The position numbers and the translations under genes were made by a program. This document shows positions 55,011-63,317 of a DNA stretch of 64,000 nt, in pieces. Location: assembly GCA_947174235.1 (NCBI GenBank), contig CAMWID010000003.1, forward strand, positions 1-64,000, read 5' to 3'. How positions within the stretch are numbered: the stretch's first letter is position 1; every line of letters starts with the position of its first letter. Under the pieces are notes generated by a model. It saw only the letters and a list, made by a program, of their open reading frames with translations. It was not told the DNA's origin and did not search any database. This DNA is from an uncultured Porphyromonadaceae bacterium (GTDB lineage: Bacteria > Bacteroidota > Bacteroidia > Bacteroidales > Muribaculaceae).

Positions 55011-56729
55011 ATGGACACATCTTTTCCCCAAGGGATACGTGCCGCCCTTATCGACATGGACGGCGTGCTTTATGATTCCATGCCCCACCATGCCCGCGCA
55101 TGGCACAGCATGATGACCGAACAAGGCATCCACACCACCCCCGAAGAGTTTTTCCTTTATGAAGGGATGACCGGGGCGGCGACCATAGACCTTATTTTTC
55201 AGCGTGAATTTAACAGGCAGGCAACAGACAGGGAGAAAAAAGATCTCTACCACCGCAAGACTCAGCTGTTTGTGGAAGGCGGCAGGAAGACTCCCATGCC
55301 AGGAGCATCCGGAATGCTGAAGGCTTTCATGCTTGCCTCCATCCCGACGGTATTGGTGACCGGATCCGGACAGAACAGTCTTCTTGACAGCCTTGACGCC
55401 GACTATCCCGGCGCGTTCCCCGAACGTATGCGTGTCACTGCACATGACGTGTCGCACGGCAAACCGGATCCGGAGCCTTATATTAAAGGCGCGCAAAAAG
55501 CCGGTGTCGCCCCCGGGGAGGCGATCGTGGTGGAAAACGCCCCTCTCGGGGTGAGGGCAGGCAAAGCCGCAGGATGTTTCACCGTAGCCGTCACCACAGG
55601 ACCTATCCCCAGAGAGGAATTTGAAAAAGAAGGCGCCGACATGATCTTTTCTTCCATGCATGAATTTGCGGAATGGCTCGAGTCGCAGCTTCCCAATAAG
55701 CTTTCATCCCGTCTTGACGATGCAGTGGGAAAACTGGATCCGGCGACAGTGACAGTGGTGACCGACAGCAATGTGGACATGGCTGTCATACCTTTGTTCA
55801 AAGGCTCGGAAACATTGTCAAAAGCAAACAAGGTGGTGATACCTCCGGGCGAGGATCACAAGAATCTTGAATCTGTCACAAAAATATGGAACGCCCTTGA
55901 AGAGAAAGGAGCGACAAGGAAAAGCATTGTCGTCAACATCGGGGGAGGTCTTGTGACCGACATCGGTGGATTCGCAGCCGCCACGTTCAAAAGAGGTGTG
56001 AGATTCATCAACGTGCCCACCACCCTCCTCGGTGCGGTGGACGCCGCCACAGGAGGGAAGACCGGCATCAACTTCAACGGTCTTAAAAACGAGATCGGGG
56101 CATTCCATCTCCCATCGGAGGTGATCATTTCCGCCATTCCGCTTTCAACTCTGTCGCACAATGAAAAGATCTCAGGATATGCAGAGATGCTGAAGACCGC
56201 GCTCATCGCTGACGCCGGTCTCTACCGATCGCTTATAGACGTTGAAGATGTTCTCTCTGATCCGCACCGTCTTGAGGCGGCGATGAAAAGATGCGTGGAG
56301 ATAAAGGAAGACGTTGTCGCCCAGGATCCGACAGAGAAAGGATTGCGGAAGATCCTTAATTTCGGACATACCGCCGGTCACGCGTTTGAAAGCCTCGCCA
56401 TAAGCCGGCACAAACCTCTCGCCCACGGTGAGGCGGTGGCACACGGAATGCTCGTGGAACTTATCCTCAGCCATATGTTGAAAGGATTCGACTCAATGGA
56501 AGTACACAGATATGCCGGAGAGATACTCAAACCTGTCTATCCGCGCACAGGCGTGACATGCGACGACATCCCTCTGCTTATCGAACTTATGGCACACGAC
56601 AAGAAAAACGCCACTGCGGGCAAACCGAATTTCACGCTTCTTCTGGAGCCGGGAGTGCCGGAAATAGACTGCCTTCCTGCAATCGAAGACATAAAGGCGG
56701 CTCTCGACATATACATCGATATGGCGTAG
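55011..56729 (+). CDS. aroB: Fusion of HAD-superfamily phosphatase and 3-dehydroquinate synthase
   Basis: A 572-residue protein. Residues about 1-220 are a HAD subfamily-IA phosphatase (nucleophile pair in LIDMDGVLYDSM, VTGSGQ, HGKPDPEPYIKGAQKAG, VVENAPLGVRAGKAAG). Residues about 225-572 are full-length AroB: PPGEDHKNLESV, VNIGGGLVTDIGGFAA, ATGGKTGINF, and the zinc-site His in NFGHTAGHAFE and LAHGEAVAHGM. AroB converts DAHP to 3-dehydroquinate in the shikimate pathway. Both halves keep their catalytic motifs. ATG 55011 is chosen because it puts the HAD motif near residue 15; the longer frame overlaps the upstream gene. Confidence 0.9.
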   Translation: MDTSFPQGIRAALIDMDGVLYDSMPHHARAWHSMMTEQGIHTTPEEFFLYEGMTGAATIDLIFQREFNRQATDREKKDLYHRKTQLFVEGGRKTPMPGASGMLKAFMLASIPTVLVTGSGQNSLLDSLDADYPGAFPERMRVTAHDVSHGKPDPEPYIKGAQKAGVAPGEAIVVENAPLGVRAGKAAGCFTVAVTTGPIPREEFEKEGADMIFSSMHEFAEWLESQLPNKLSSRLDDAVGKLDPATVTVVTDSNVDMAVIPLFKGSETLSKANKVVIPPGEDHKNLESVTKIWNALEEKGATRKSIVVNIGGGLVTDIGGFAAATFKRGVRFINVPTTLLGAVDAATGGKTGINFNGLKNEIGAFHLPSEVIISAIPLSTLSHNEKISGYAEMLKTALIADAGLYRSLIDVEDVLSDPHRLEAAMKRCVEIKEDVVAQDPTEKGLRKILNFGHTAGHAFESLAISRHKPLAHGEAVAHGMLVELILSHMLKGFDSMEVHRYAGEILKPVYPRTGVTCDDIPLLIELMAHDKKNATAGKPNFTLLLEPGVPEIDCLPAIEDIKAALDIYIDMA

Positions 56730-56855
56730 CAGAGACATCGCCGCGCCAACCCAATTGCACAGAGACCAGCCGGCATTTGAGAAAAAAATACCTTACACAA
56801 ACTCTTGAATGACAGCCTTTATAAATATTATTTAAAGATTTTTATAAAAAATATC

Positions 56856-57050
56856 CAAGGGCACCGAACCAACAGCGAGGTGCCCTTGTTATATTATCGT
56901 GAAGCGGCTGATACAGCAGCTCAATGATGGAAACAGAAAAAAAGAATCCTCCGGGATTCAAAAGATATACTGCTATAAGCGTTCTGAAAAAAGTTGTTAT
57001 TGTTGTTTTAATTGAAGGAAATTTGGCTGACGTGAGTCAGCCTTTTTCTT
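56856..57050 (+). terminator. Cluster of three hairpins with final U-tract
   Basis: Hairpins: CAAGGGCACC/GGTGCCCTTG (56856-56888), GAATCC/GGATTC (56944-56959) and GGCTGAC/GTCAGCC with GTGA tetraloop (57025-57042) followed by TTTTTCTTTTT. The last is an intrinsic terminator. One terminator would be enough for aroB, so a small RNA between the first and last hairpin is possible; no promoter was recognised for it. Confidence 0.55.
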
Positions 57051-57118
57051 TTTATCCACATAGGAGTACTTTCATATTCTTTTCAAGATAAAAATCAGAT
57101 AAAAAAGGGATTTAATTC

Positions 57119-57150
57119 TTGATTATATGAATAATGTTTTATAATTTTGC
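57119..57150 (+). promoter_or_regulatory. Promoter of the WecA-like gene
   Basis: TTG (57119-57121), 20 nt, TAATTTTGC (57142-57150). Transcription would start about 300 nt before the next plus-strand gene, giving an unusually long leader. Confidence 0.7.
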
Positions 57151-57168
57151 AACATCACTCTCAAAACA

Positions 57169-57369
57169 TCACTCTAATATCTTGCCGAGTGGTTCTGTAA
57201 TCTGCATGAAAGTTGTCTTAACTTGTTCTTTTGTATGATTCCGCCTAATTTTTGAGATGATTTTATATCCGACACGGAACAAAGCGTCTTCAGGCGTTTC
57301 CCCTTGACGGTATAAATCCAGCACGAAGAATACTGGAGGCACGCCAGAGAGCTGCGCGTATCTTTCCAT
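57169..57369 (-). CDS. Possible small protein, opposite to the wecA leader
   Basis: A 66-residue frame, MERYAQLSGVPPVFFVLDL..., with balanced composition that reads like protein, but without domain, signal or recognised promoter. It lies entirely antisense to the long leader of the WecA-like gene. It may be a real small gene or chance; I give it low weight. Confidence 0.35.
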   Translation of the reverse strand: MERYAQLSGVPPVFFVLDLYRQGETPEDALFRVGYKIISKIRRNHTKEQVKTTFMQITEPLGKILE

Positions 57370-57457
57370 ATATATTTCTTCAACTTAAAGTTTTTTACTT
57401 CATTGTCTGATTCTTAACAAATACCCTACACACCACGGGTAAATTAATATTAAAATC

Positions 57458-58603
57458 ATGTTTGCTCAAGATACGATGTTATATTGGCTCGAAAATGATC
57501 TTTTCGGCTTCGCTATATCCCTGCTTGTGTCAGGAATCCTTATTCCAAAGATCATTCTCATAGCGTTCCGCCGCAAGCTGTTCGACGATATTGATGAACG
57601 CAAGATACACCGAGGCGTCGTGCCAAGACTGGGCGGCATAGCCTTTTTCCCGGCATTCCTGTTTTCGGTGTCGCTGGTTGTCGCGCTCAACATGCGGTTC
57701 GGCTCCACGATAATGTCCGATGCACTGTCCCTGACAATCGTACCGATTTATTTCGAGATATGCGCCATAATACTTCTGTATCTTGTTGGCATTGCCGACG
57801 ACCTTATCGGTGTCAGATACATTGCCAAGTTTGTGGTCCAGATCATATGCGCCATTCTTCTCGCTTGCTCCGGCATGTACATCCATAACTTTTATGGCAT
57901 GCTTTGGCTCCATGAACTTCCAGTATGGCTCGCCTGGATTTTCTCAATACTTGTAACAGTGTATGTGGTCAACGCTATCAATCTGATCGACGGCATCGAC
58001 GGACTCGCATCAGGTCTGAGTTCCATAGCACTGATCTTCTATGCAGTGGTATTTTTCAACGGCTGCGAGTTTATCTATTCGCTCCTCGCCGCCGCGTGCG
58101 CCGGCACTCTGTTCCCCTTCTTTTACTACAACGTGTTTGGCGACGCGACAAAACAGAAGAAAATATTCATGGGCGACACAGGCGCCCTCACCACAGGAAT
58201 GGTGCTCGTGTTCTGTGCCATAGCAGTTATGTGCGCGCGTCCTGATTTTCTTACCGTAGACTATAATCCCGCAATGGTAGCGCTCTCCCCCCTGATAGTT
58301 CCATGCTTTGACGTATTCCGGGTATATTTCCACAGGGTAAAGAAGGGACGCAACCCGTTCCTGCCCGACAAATGCCACATTCATCATAAACTTCTCGCTC
58401 TCGGAATGAATCAGGCAAGCGCCCTCCTCTCTATTCTCGGAGTCTCCGTAGCATTTATCGGCATAAATGTTCTCGTCTCACCATATGCAAACCCCAACCT
58501 TATCTTTGCAGGCGACGTAGTGGTATGGACTGCGGCAAACATTTTCCTGACCCGTGCCATACGCAGGAGAGAAAAACTTCTTGGGAAGGAACTATACGAC
58601 TGA
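57458..58603 (+). CDS. wecA: WecA/MraY-family polyprenyl-phosphate sugar-1-phosphate transferase
   Basis: A 381-residue inner-membrane protein with about ten hydrophobic segments. Family motifs: FDDIDERKIHRG (Mg-binding Asp pair), NAINLIDGIDGLASG, and KIFMGDTGALTTG, plus a late HIHH pair (CHIHHKLLALG). The enzyme transfers GlcNAc-1-P or a similar sugar phosphate to undecaprenyl phosphate and so starts repeat-unit assembly of a surface polysaccharide. The following genes encode export and chain-length proteins, which supports that role. Confidence 0.9.
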   Translation: MFAQDTMLYWLENDLFGFAISLLVSGILIPKIILIAFRRKLFDDIDERKIHRGVVPRLGGIAFFPAFLFSVSLVVALNMRFGSTIMSDALSLTIVPIYFEICAIILLYLVGIADDLIGVRYIAKFVVQIICAILLACSGMYIHNFYGMLWLHELPVWLAWIFSILVTVYVVNAINLIDGIDGLASGLSSIALIFYAVVFFNGCEFIYSLLAAACAGTLFPFFYYNVFGDATKQKKIFMGDTGALTTGMVLVFCAIAVMCARPDFLTVDYNPAMVALSPLIVPCFDVFRVYFHRVKKGRNPFLPDKCHIHHKLLALGMNQASALLSILGVSVAFIGINVLVSPYANPNLIFAGDVVVWTAANIFLTRAIRRREKLLGKELYD

Positions 58604-58637
58604 TCCGGAAGCCCCTGTCAATCTACATAAGATCTAT

Positions 58638-59447
58638 TCATTCTGCCGGCACAGGCTCGAAGGAGACAAGTTTTTTGATAAGGTCTCCGGGCAATGGAGT
58701 GTTGAGCGGACCGTCTTTCACACTATTCTCATCAAATGAAGATGTTTCATACGGAAGATCGTCATTGAAATACACCACTGCGGGAACTTCTCCCCGCACA
58801 TTTTCACGCAGTCTCCATGAAGCTATGCAATCGCTGACAACAACCATATTCATTTGCTCCTTGGCGCCCCAGACATAATCGGCAATAGGCGAGATTATTT
58901 CCCTGTCTATACGTTCAATCGCCTCTATTTTCCCTTTTACATCACCTTTTCGAGACATGGCTGCGGCACATTCCACATGCACAAGCACAAACTCATTGTT
59001 TCCGATAGCTTCAATGGCAGTGTTTGCTATCGCGCCAAGGACGCTCTCATCATCCCCGGTAGTCCGCGCCACCTCCAACGGACGCAAAAGCGCCATTTTC
59101 CCGACCCCCCTGACATATGGATGCAAAGAAACGACGACCCCATGCCCCGAAAATCCGGGAAGCACAAAATATCCCGGAGAATGCTCTTGCCCATAGGAAC
59201 TTCCGAAGCGTTCCAGCTCTTCTTTTCCGGGCATAACCTTGTCAGGATCATAACCCAGGATGGAGAGGAGGGCATTCCCCCGCGACAATGGTTTGTCGTC
59301 GGAAAGGGGAAGAATGCTTCCGCACCTGCCGCATCTTGCAAGGGCATCAAGAGCCGGAGTGCGAGCAATCATCAAAGGAGTTTTACCATCAAGTTCCTGA
59401 TCCGGCAGATCCGCGATCCCGGATGCCACTACAAAAAATGTTTTCAT
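58638..59447 (-). CDS. Short ApgM-like (archaeal-type phosphoglycerate mutase) protein, probably inactive
   Basis: A 269-residue cytoplasmic protein aligned by eye with the ApgM family: GKTPLMIARTPALDALARCG and LLSILGYDPDKVMPGK are family segments. Normal members have about 400 residues and keep DGMxD, SDxA, DExGH and DH metal or catalytic sites. Here they read SGIAD, GNAL, AAMSR and DC, so metal ligands and catalytic Ser seem lost, and the protein is shorter. A regulatory or unrelated role is possible. The ATG at 59447 fits the first strand. It is convergent with the WecA-like gene. Confidence 0.6.
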   Translation of the reverse strand: MKTFFVVASGIADLPDQELDGKTPLMIARTPALDALARCGRCGSILPLSDDKPLSRGNALLSILGYDPDKVMPGKEELERFGSSYGQEHSPGYFVLPGFSGHGVVVSLHPYVRGVGKMALLRPLEVARTTGDDESVLGAIANTAIEAIGNNEFVLVHVECAAAMSRKGDVKGKIEAIERIDREIISPIADYVWGAKEQMNMVVVSDCIASWRLRENVRGEVPAVVYFNDDLPYETSSFDENSVKDGPLNTPLPGDLIKKLVSFEPVPAE

Positions 59448-59571
59448 ATGCTGGATAATCGAATTTCCTGATTCTTCACAAAAGTAATCATTTTTATCCA
59501 TACGACCAATATCACTATTTCTTCCGCTTTTGTTCCACATTGTTTAGTCTTTGTTTAGTCTTAAAAATACA

Positions 59572-59604
59572 TTTGGTTTTCAGCCTCATTTTTATTAATT
59601 TTGC
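59572..59604 (+). promoter_or_regulatory. Promoter of the polysaccharide export operon
   Basis: TTTG (59572-59575), 20 nt, TAATTTTGC (59596-59604): a near-ideal Bacteroidetes promoter with a leader of about 110 nt before the SLBB export gene. Confidence 0.75.
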
Positions 59605-59720
59605 AAGAAATTTCAGCCAACGCCATACGGATGTCCCATTTGCCGGGGCAACCATCCGGATAAACGCTGAAAAATCCATACGTGATTCTTATCGTAACCG
59701 CAAACAATCTTTTTCTTAAA

Positions 59721-62132
59721 ATGACAATAAGGCGTATTTTATTATCCTTTCTGATGTTTTGCACATTGTCGGCGTTTGCCATGACCGACGATGAAGTGAT
59801 CGCTTATATCAAGCAACAGTCAGCGGCAGGAAAGACTGAGCAACAAATCGGTAAAGAACTGCTGGCAAAAGGCGTGACCCCGGATCAGGCAAAGCGTATA
59901 AAAGCTAAATTTGAGGCTCAGCAGGGCAGTGAGACCCAGGTAGTGAACCAGAACGCGGCATCTCTTTCAAAGGAACGCACCCATGATTCTTCGGAGGAAC
60001 TCTCCGCCGCTTCGTTCGACGACATGAACAGAGAGATAGACAAAGGTCTTGACGGCTCTGTCTCGGTAAGAGATATCTACGGGCATAAGGTATTCAACAC
60101 AAGGTCGCTTTCTTTTGAGCCAAGCGAGAACCTCGCCACTCCGCAGAACTATCGTCTCGGCCCGGGCGATGAAGTGATCATCGACATCTGGGGAACATCC
60201 GAAGACCACCTCAGACAGACCATCTCTCCCGAAGGAAGCATCATGATAGCACAGATCGGTCCGGTATACCTCAACGGGATGACCATAACCGAAGCCAACA
60301 AGCATATCAAAAACGCCTTCTCAAAGAAATATGCCGGCATGACTGATTCCGAAACTGACATTCAGGTCACTCTCGGACAGGTTCGCACAATTCAGGTCGA
60401 CATTATGGGTGAGGTGGCGACTCCCGGAACATTCCGGCTTTCTCCCTTCTCATCAGTATTCCACGCTCTATACCGCGCGGGCGGTATCAACGACATCGGT
60501 TCTCTCCGAAACATCCAGGTGCTCCGCAACGGTAAAAAAGTTGCCGGAGTGGATATTTACCAATATCTTTTTGACGGGAAGACCGCAGGCAATATACGTC
60601 TTCAGGAAGGAGACGTCATAATCGTGCCTCCATATGAGCAGCTTGTAAATATCGACGGAAATGTAAAACGCCCGATGTATTACGAGATCAAACCCGGCGA
60701 AACGATAAAGAACATCATCGATTATGCAGGCGGCTTCACCGGTGATGCCTATTCCGGAATGGTAAGACTTGCAAGGCAGGCAGGCACTGAAAACGAACTT
60801 TACAACGTGGATCAGGAAGAGTTTAATTCTTACAGACTCAAGGACGGAGACCTTATCACCGTAGGAACCATTCTCGACAGATACGCAAACCGTGTTGAAT
60901 TGAAAGGAGCGGTATACCGCCCCGGAATGTTCGCTATTGGCAAGGATATAACCTCAGTCAAAGATCTAATCAAAAAAGCGGACGGACTCACAGACGATGC
61001 CTATACCAAACGCGCCATACTTTACCGCGAAGGTCCGGAGCTACAGCTGGAGGTCATGTCGTTTGACCTCGGGGCATTGCTTGCCGGATCGATTCCAGAT
61101 ATCAAATTGAAAAGGAATGACCTTCTTGTGGTGTCAAGCCTGTCGGAGATAGAAGACCGCGGCACGCTTTCGATACAAGGTCAGGTGGCAAGGCCCGGCA
61201 CATATCCCTTTGCGGACAACATGAGCCTTGAAGACCTAATTCTCCAGGCAGGAGGATTGCTTGACGGGGCATCCACAGCTCGTGTAGACATATCCAGAAG
61301 AATTGTTGACCCATCTTCCGCCACACCTACGGAAATGCTTTCAGAAAACTTCACACTATCTATAGCAGGAGGTCTTGGAAGTTCTAAAGAGAAAGAGTTC
61401 ATCCTTCATCCTTACGATCTTGTAATCATCCGCAAAAGCCCCGGATACGCCGAGCAGGAGGTTGTGGAACTCAAGGGGGAAATTCTCTTTACCGGCAATT
61501 ACACGATAGAGAAACGCAACGAACGCATATCAAGCATGCTTGCCCGCGCCGGAGGTCTGATTGAAGGAGCTTATATAAAAGGGGCGCAGCTGACTCGCAA
61601 ACTGTCGGAAGAAGAATACAAGGTACGTCAGGAGACTCTCCGCATGGCTATGTCAAACAGTCAGGCAGGACAGGGAGACTCTATCGCCCTTAGCAAAATA
61701 GAAGTGGCTGACCATTACAACGTGGGTATAGATCTTGAGAAAGCGCTCGCATATCCCGGCAGCACTTATGATGTTGTAGTGAAACCCGGAGACGTTCTCT
61801 TTGTTCCCGAACAGCAGAGCACTGTCAAGATCGCGGGCGACGTGATGTTCCCCAATACTGTGGTATATGTCCCGGGCAAGAAATTGAGTTACTACGTGGA
61901 TCAGGCAGGAGGATACGGTCAACGCGCGAAAAAAGGAAAAGCCTTTATCGTCTATATGAACGGATCTGTAGCCAAGGCAAAAAGAAACACCCCGATCGAA
62001 CCCGGATGTCAGATCATAGTTCCGTCCAAACCTACCACCGGCGGCACAGACTGGACAAAGATTCTCGCTTTTGCCACAAGTTTCAGCTCCGTGGCTACAA
62101 TGGCGGCAACAATCACCAATATCTTTAAATAA
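59721..62132 (+). CDS. Wza-like polysaccharide export outer-membrane protein with multiple SLBB domains
   Basis: An 803-residue secreted protein (signal ending AFAM). After a short helical segment (ITPDQAKRIKAKF-like, about 40-60) comes the polysaccharide-export domain (LGPGDEVIIDIWGTSEDH) and then about five SLBB modules, each starting with patterns such as VDIMGEVATPGTFRL, VNIDGNVKRPMYYEI, ELKGAVYRPGMFAIG, IQGQVARPGTYPF and IAGDVMFPNTVVY. Wza relatives form the export channel in the outer membrane. Classical Wza has two to three SLBB modules; this long form is typical of Bacteroidales. ATG 59721 starts the signal peptide. Confidence 0.9.
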   Translation: MTIRRILLSFLMFCTLSAFAMTDDEVIAYIKQQSAAGKTEQQIGKELLAKGVTPDQAKRIKAKFEAQQGSETQVVNQNAASLSKERTHDSSEELSAASFDDMNREIDKGLDGSVSVRDIYGHKVFNTRSLSFEPSENLATPQNYRLGPGDEVIIDIWGTSEDHLRQTISPEGSIMIAQIGPVYLNGMTITEANKHIKNAFSKKYAGMTDSETDIQVTLGQVRTIQVDIMGEVATPGTFRLSPFSSVFHALYRAGGINDIGSLRNIQVLRNGKKVAGVDIYQYLFDGKTAGNIRLQEGDVIIVPPYEQLVNIDGNVKRPMYYEIKPGETIKNIIDYAGGFTGDAYSGMVRLARQAGTENELYNVDQEEFNSYRLKDGDLITVGTILDRYANRVELKGAVYRPGMFAIGKDITSVKDLIKKADGLTDDAYTKRAILYREGPELQLEVMSFDLGALLAGSIPDIKLKRNDLLVVSSLSEIEDRGTLSIQGQVARPGTYPFADNMSLEDLILQAGGLLDGASTARVDISRRIVDPSSATPTEMLSENFTLSIAGGLGSSKEKEFILHPYDLVIIRKSPGYAEQEVVELKGEILFTGNYTIEKRNERISSMLARAGGLIEGAYIKGAQLTRKLSEEEYKVRQETLRMAMSNSQAGQGDSIALSKIEVADHYNVGIDLEKALAYPGSTYDVVVKPGDVLFVPEQQSTVKIAGDVMFPNTVVYVPGKKLSYYVDQAGGYGQRAKKGKAFIVYMNGSVAKAKRNTPIEPGCQIIVPSKPTTGGTDWTKILAFATSFSSVATMAATITNIFK

Positions 62133-62180
62133 CAACAACCAGCGGCATCACCGCATTTAAATCAGGCTTCTCAGCTTAGT

Positions 62181-63314
62181 ATGAATATGCAGGAAGAACA
62201 AAATTTTAGAGATGACCCCAACGACGAGAAAGAGATAGATCTTCTCGAACTTGCATCCAAACTATGGGCGCAACGCAAAAAACTTGCCATCTGGAGTATT
62301 TGTGGAGCTGTCGTTGGTCTGGTGGTCGCCTTCAGCATTCCAAAGGAATATAACACGACCGTGAAGCTCGCGCCCGAGGCGACTGACGCAAAGGCTGCGA
62401 GCGGCGGATTAAGCTCTCTCGCGGCAATGGCGGGCCTCGGCTCCGCAGCTACAGGAGTGGATGCCGTATATCCGCAGCTTTATCCTGACGTGGTAAGCTC
62501 TGTCCCTTTCACCACAAGTCTTTTCGACGTGCAGGTGGAGACTAAAGAAGACGGTCAGAAATTCACCGTAAAGCAATATCTTGAGGAAGAGACCAGATCT
62601 CCCTGGTGGAGCGCCATAATCGGGGCTCCGTTCAAGCTGTTGGGAATGATCCTCTCGCCGGACGAGGAGGAAGGCGAAGGCAAGAAACTTGACAATTTCT
62701 GTCTCACAAAAGATGAAAGCATGCTTGTAGAAGCTCTGAATCAAAGGGTTTCCGCAAGCGTGGACCAGAAGACCAATGTAGTAACCATCAGTGTCGACAT
62801 GCAGGATCCTCTCGTATCTGCGGTGCTGGCGGATACTGTAGTGTCGCGTCTTCAGGAATATGTGACCCAATACCGCACCAACAAAGCCCGCAAGGATCTC
62901 GATTATGCGGAGACTCTCAACGAAGAGGCGAAGTCAGATTATTACAAGGCTCAGCAACGCTATGCCGAGTATCTTGACCGTAATCAGGGTCTGGCGTTCC
63001 AAAGCGCGCAGATCACTCGTGACCGTCTTGCCAACGAGGCTTCTCTCGCTTTCAATCTATATAACCAGACCGCGCAACAGGTGCAGAAGGCAAAAGCGAA
63101 AGTGCAGGAAAACACACCCGTCTACGCTATCATCACTCCCGCCACGGTGCCGGTAAAGGCATCAAGTCCGAAGAAAGCTATGATCCTTATTGGATTCACG
63201 TTCCTTGCTTTCGTAGCTTGCGCGGCATGGATTCTCTTCATCTCGCCTATGATTCAGGAGCAAAAGATGAAAGGAACGGAAACAAAGGCTGATAATGATA
63301 ATAAGGAATCTTAA
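62181..63314 (+). CDS. Wzz-type chain-length determinant protein
   Basis: A 377-residue inner-membrane protein with two membrane segments: LAIWSICGAVVGLVVAFSI near residue 38 and AMILIGFTFLAFVACAAWILF near 345. Between them is a periplasmic alpha/coiled-coil region (DLDYAETLNEEAKSDYYKAQ). The N-terminal DLLELASKLWAQRKK is the usual Wzz start. It lacks a tyrosine-kinase (Wzc) domain. It sets the length of the exported polysaccharide and lies 48 bp after the Wza-like gene. Confidence 0.92.
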   Translation: MNMQEEQNFRDDPNDEKEIDLLELASKLWAQRKKLAIWSICGAVVGLVVAFSIPKEYNTTVKLAPEATDAKAASGGLSSLAAMAGLGSAATGVDAVYPQLYPDVVSSVPFTTSLFDVQVETKEDGQKFTVKQYLEEETRSPWWSAIIGAPFKLLGMILSPDEEEGEGKKLDNFCLTKDESMLVEALNQRVSASVDQKTNVVTISVDMQDPLVSAVLADTVVSRLQEYVTQYRTNKARKDLDYAETLNEEAKSDYYKAQQRYAEYLDRNQGLAFQSAQITRDRLANEASLAFNLYNQTAQQVQKAKAKVQENTPVYAIITPATVPVKASSPKKAMILIGFTFLAFVACAAWILFISPMIQEQKMKGTETKADNDNKES

Positions 63315-63317
63315 ATA

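Noticed and set aside
56927-57090. Short plus-strand frame starting METEKKNPPGF
   Set aside because: It spans two hairpins including the terminator and has no ribosome-binding or domain support.
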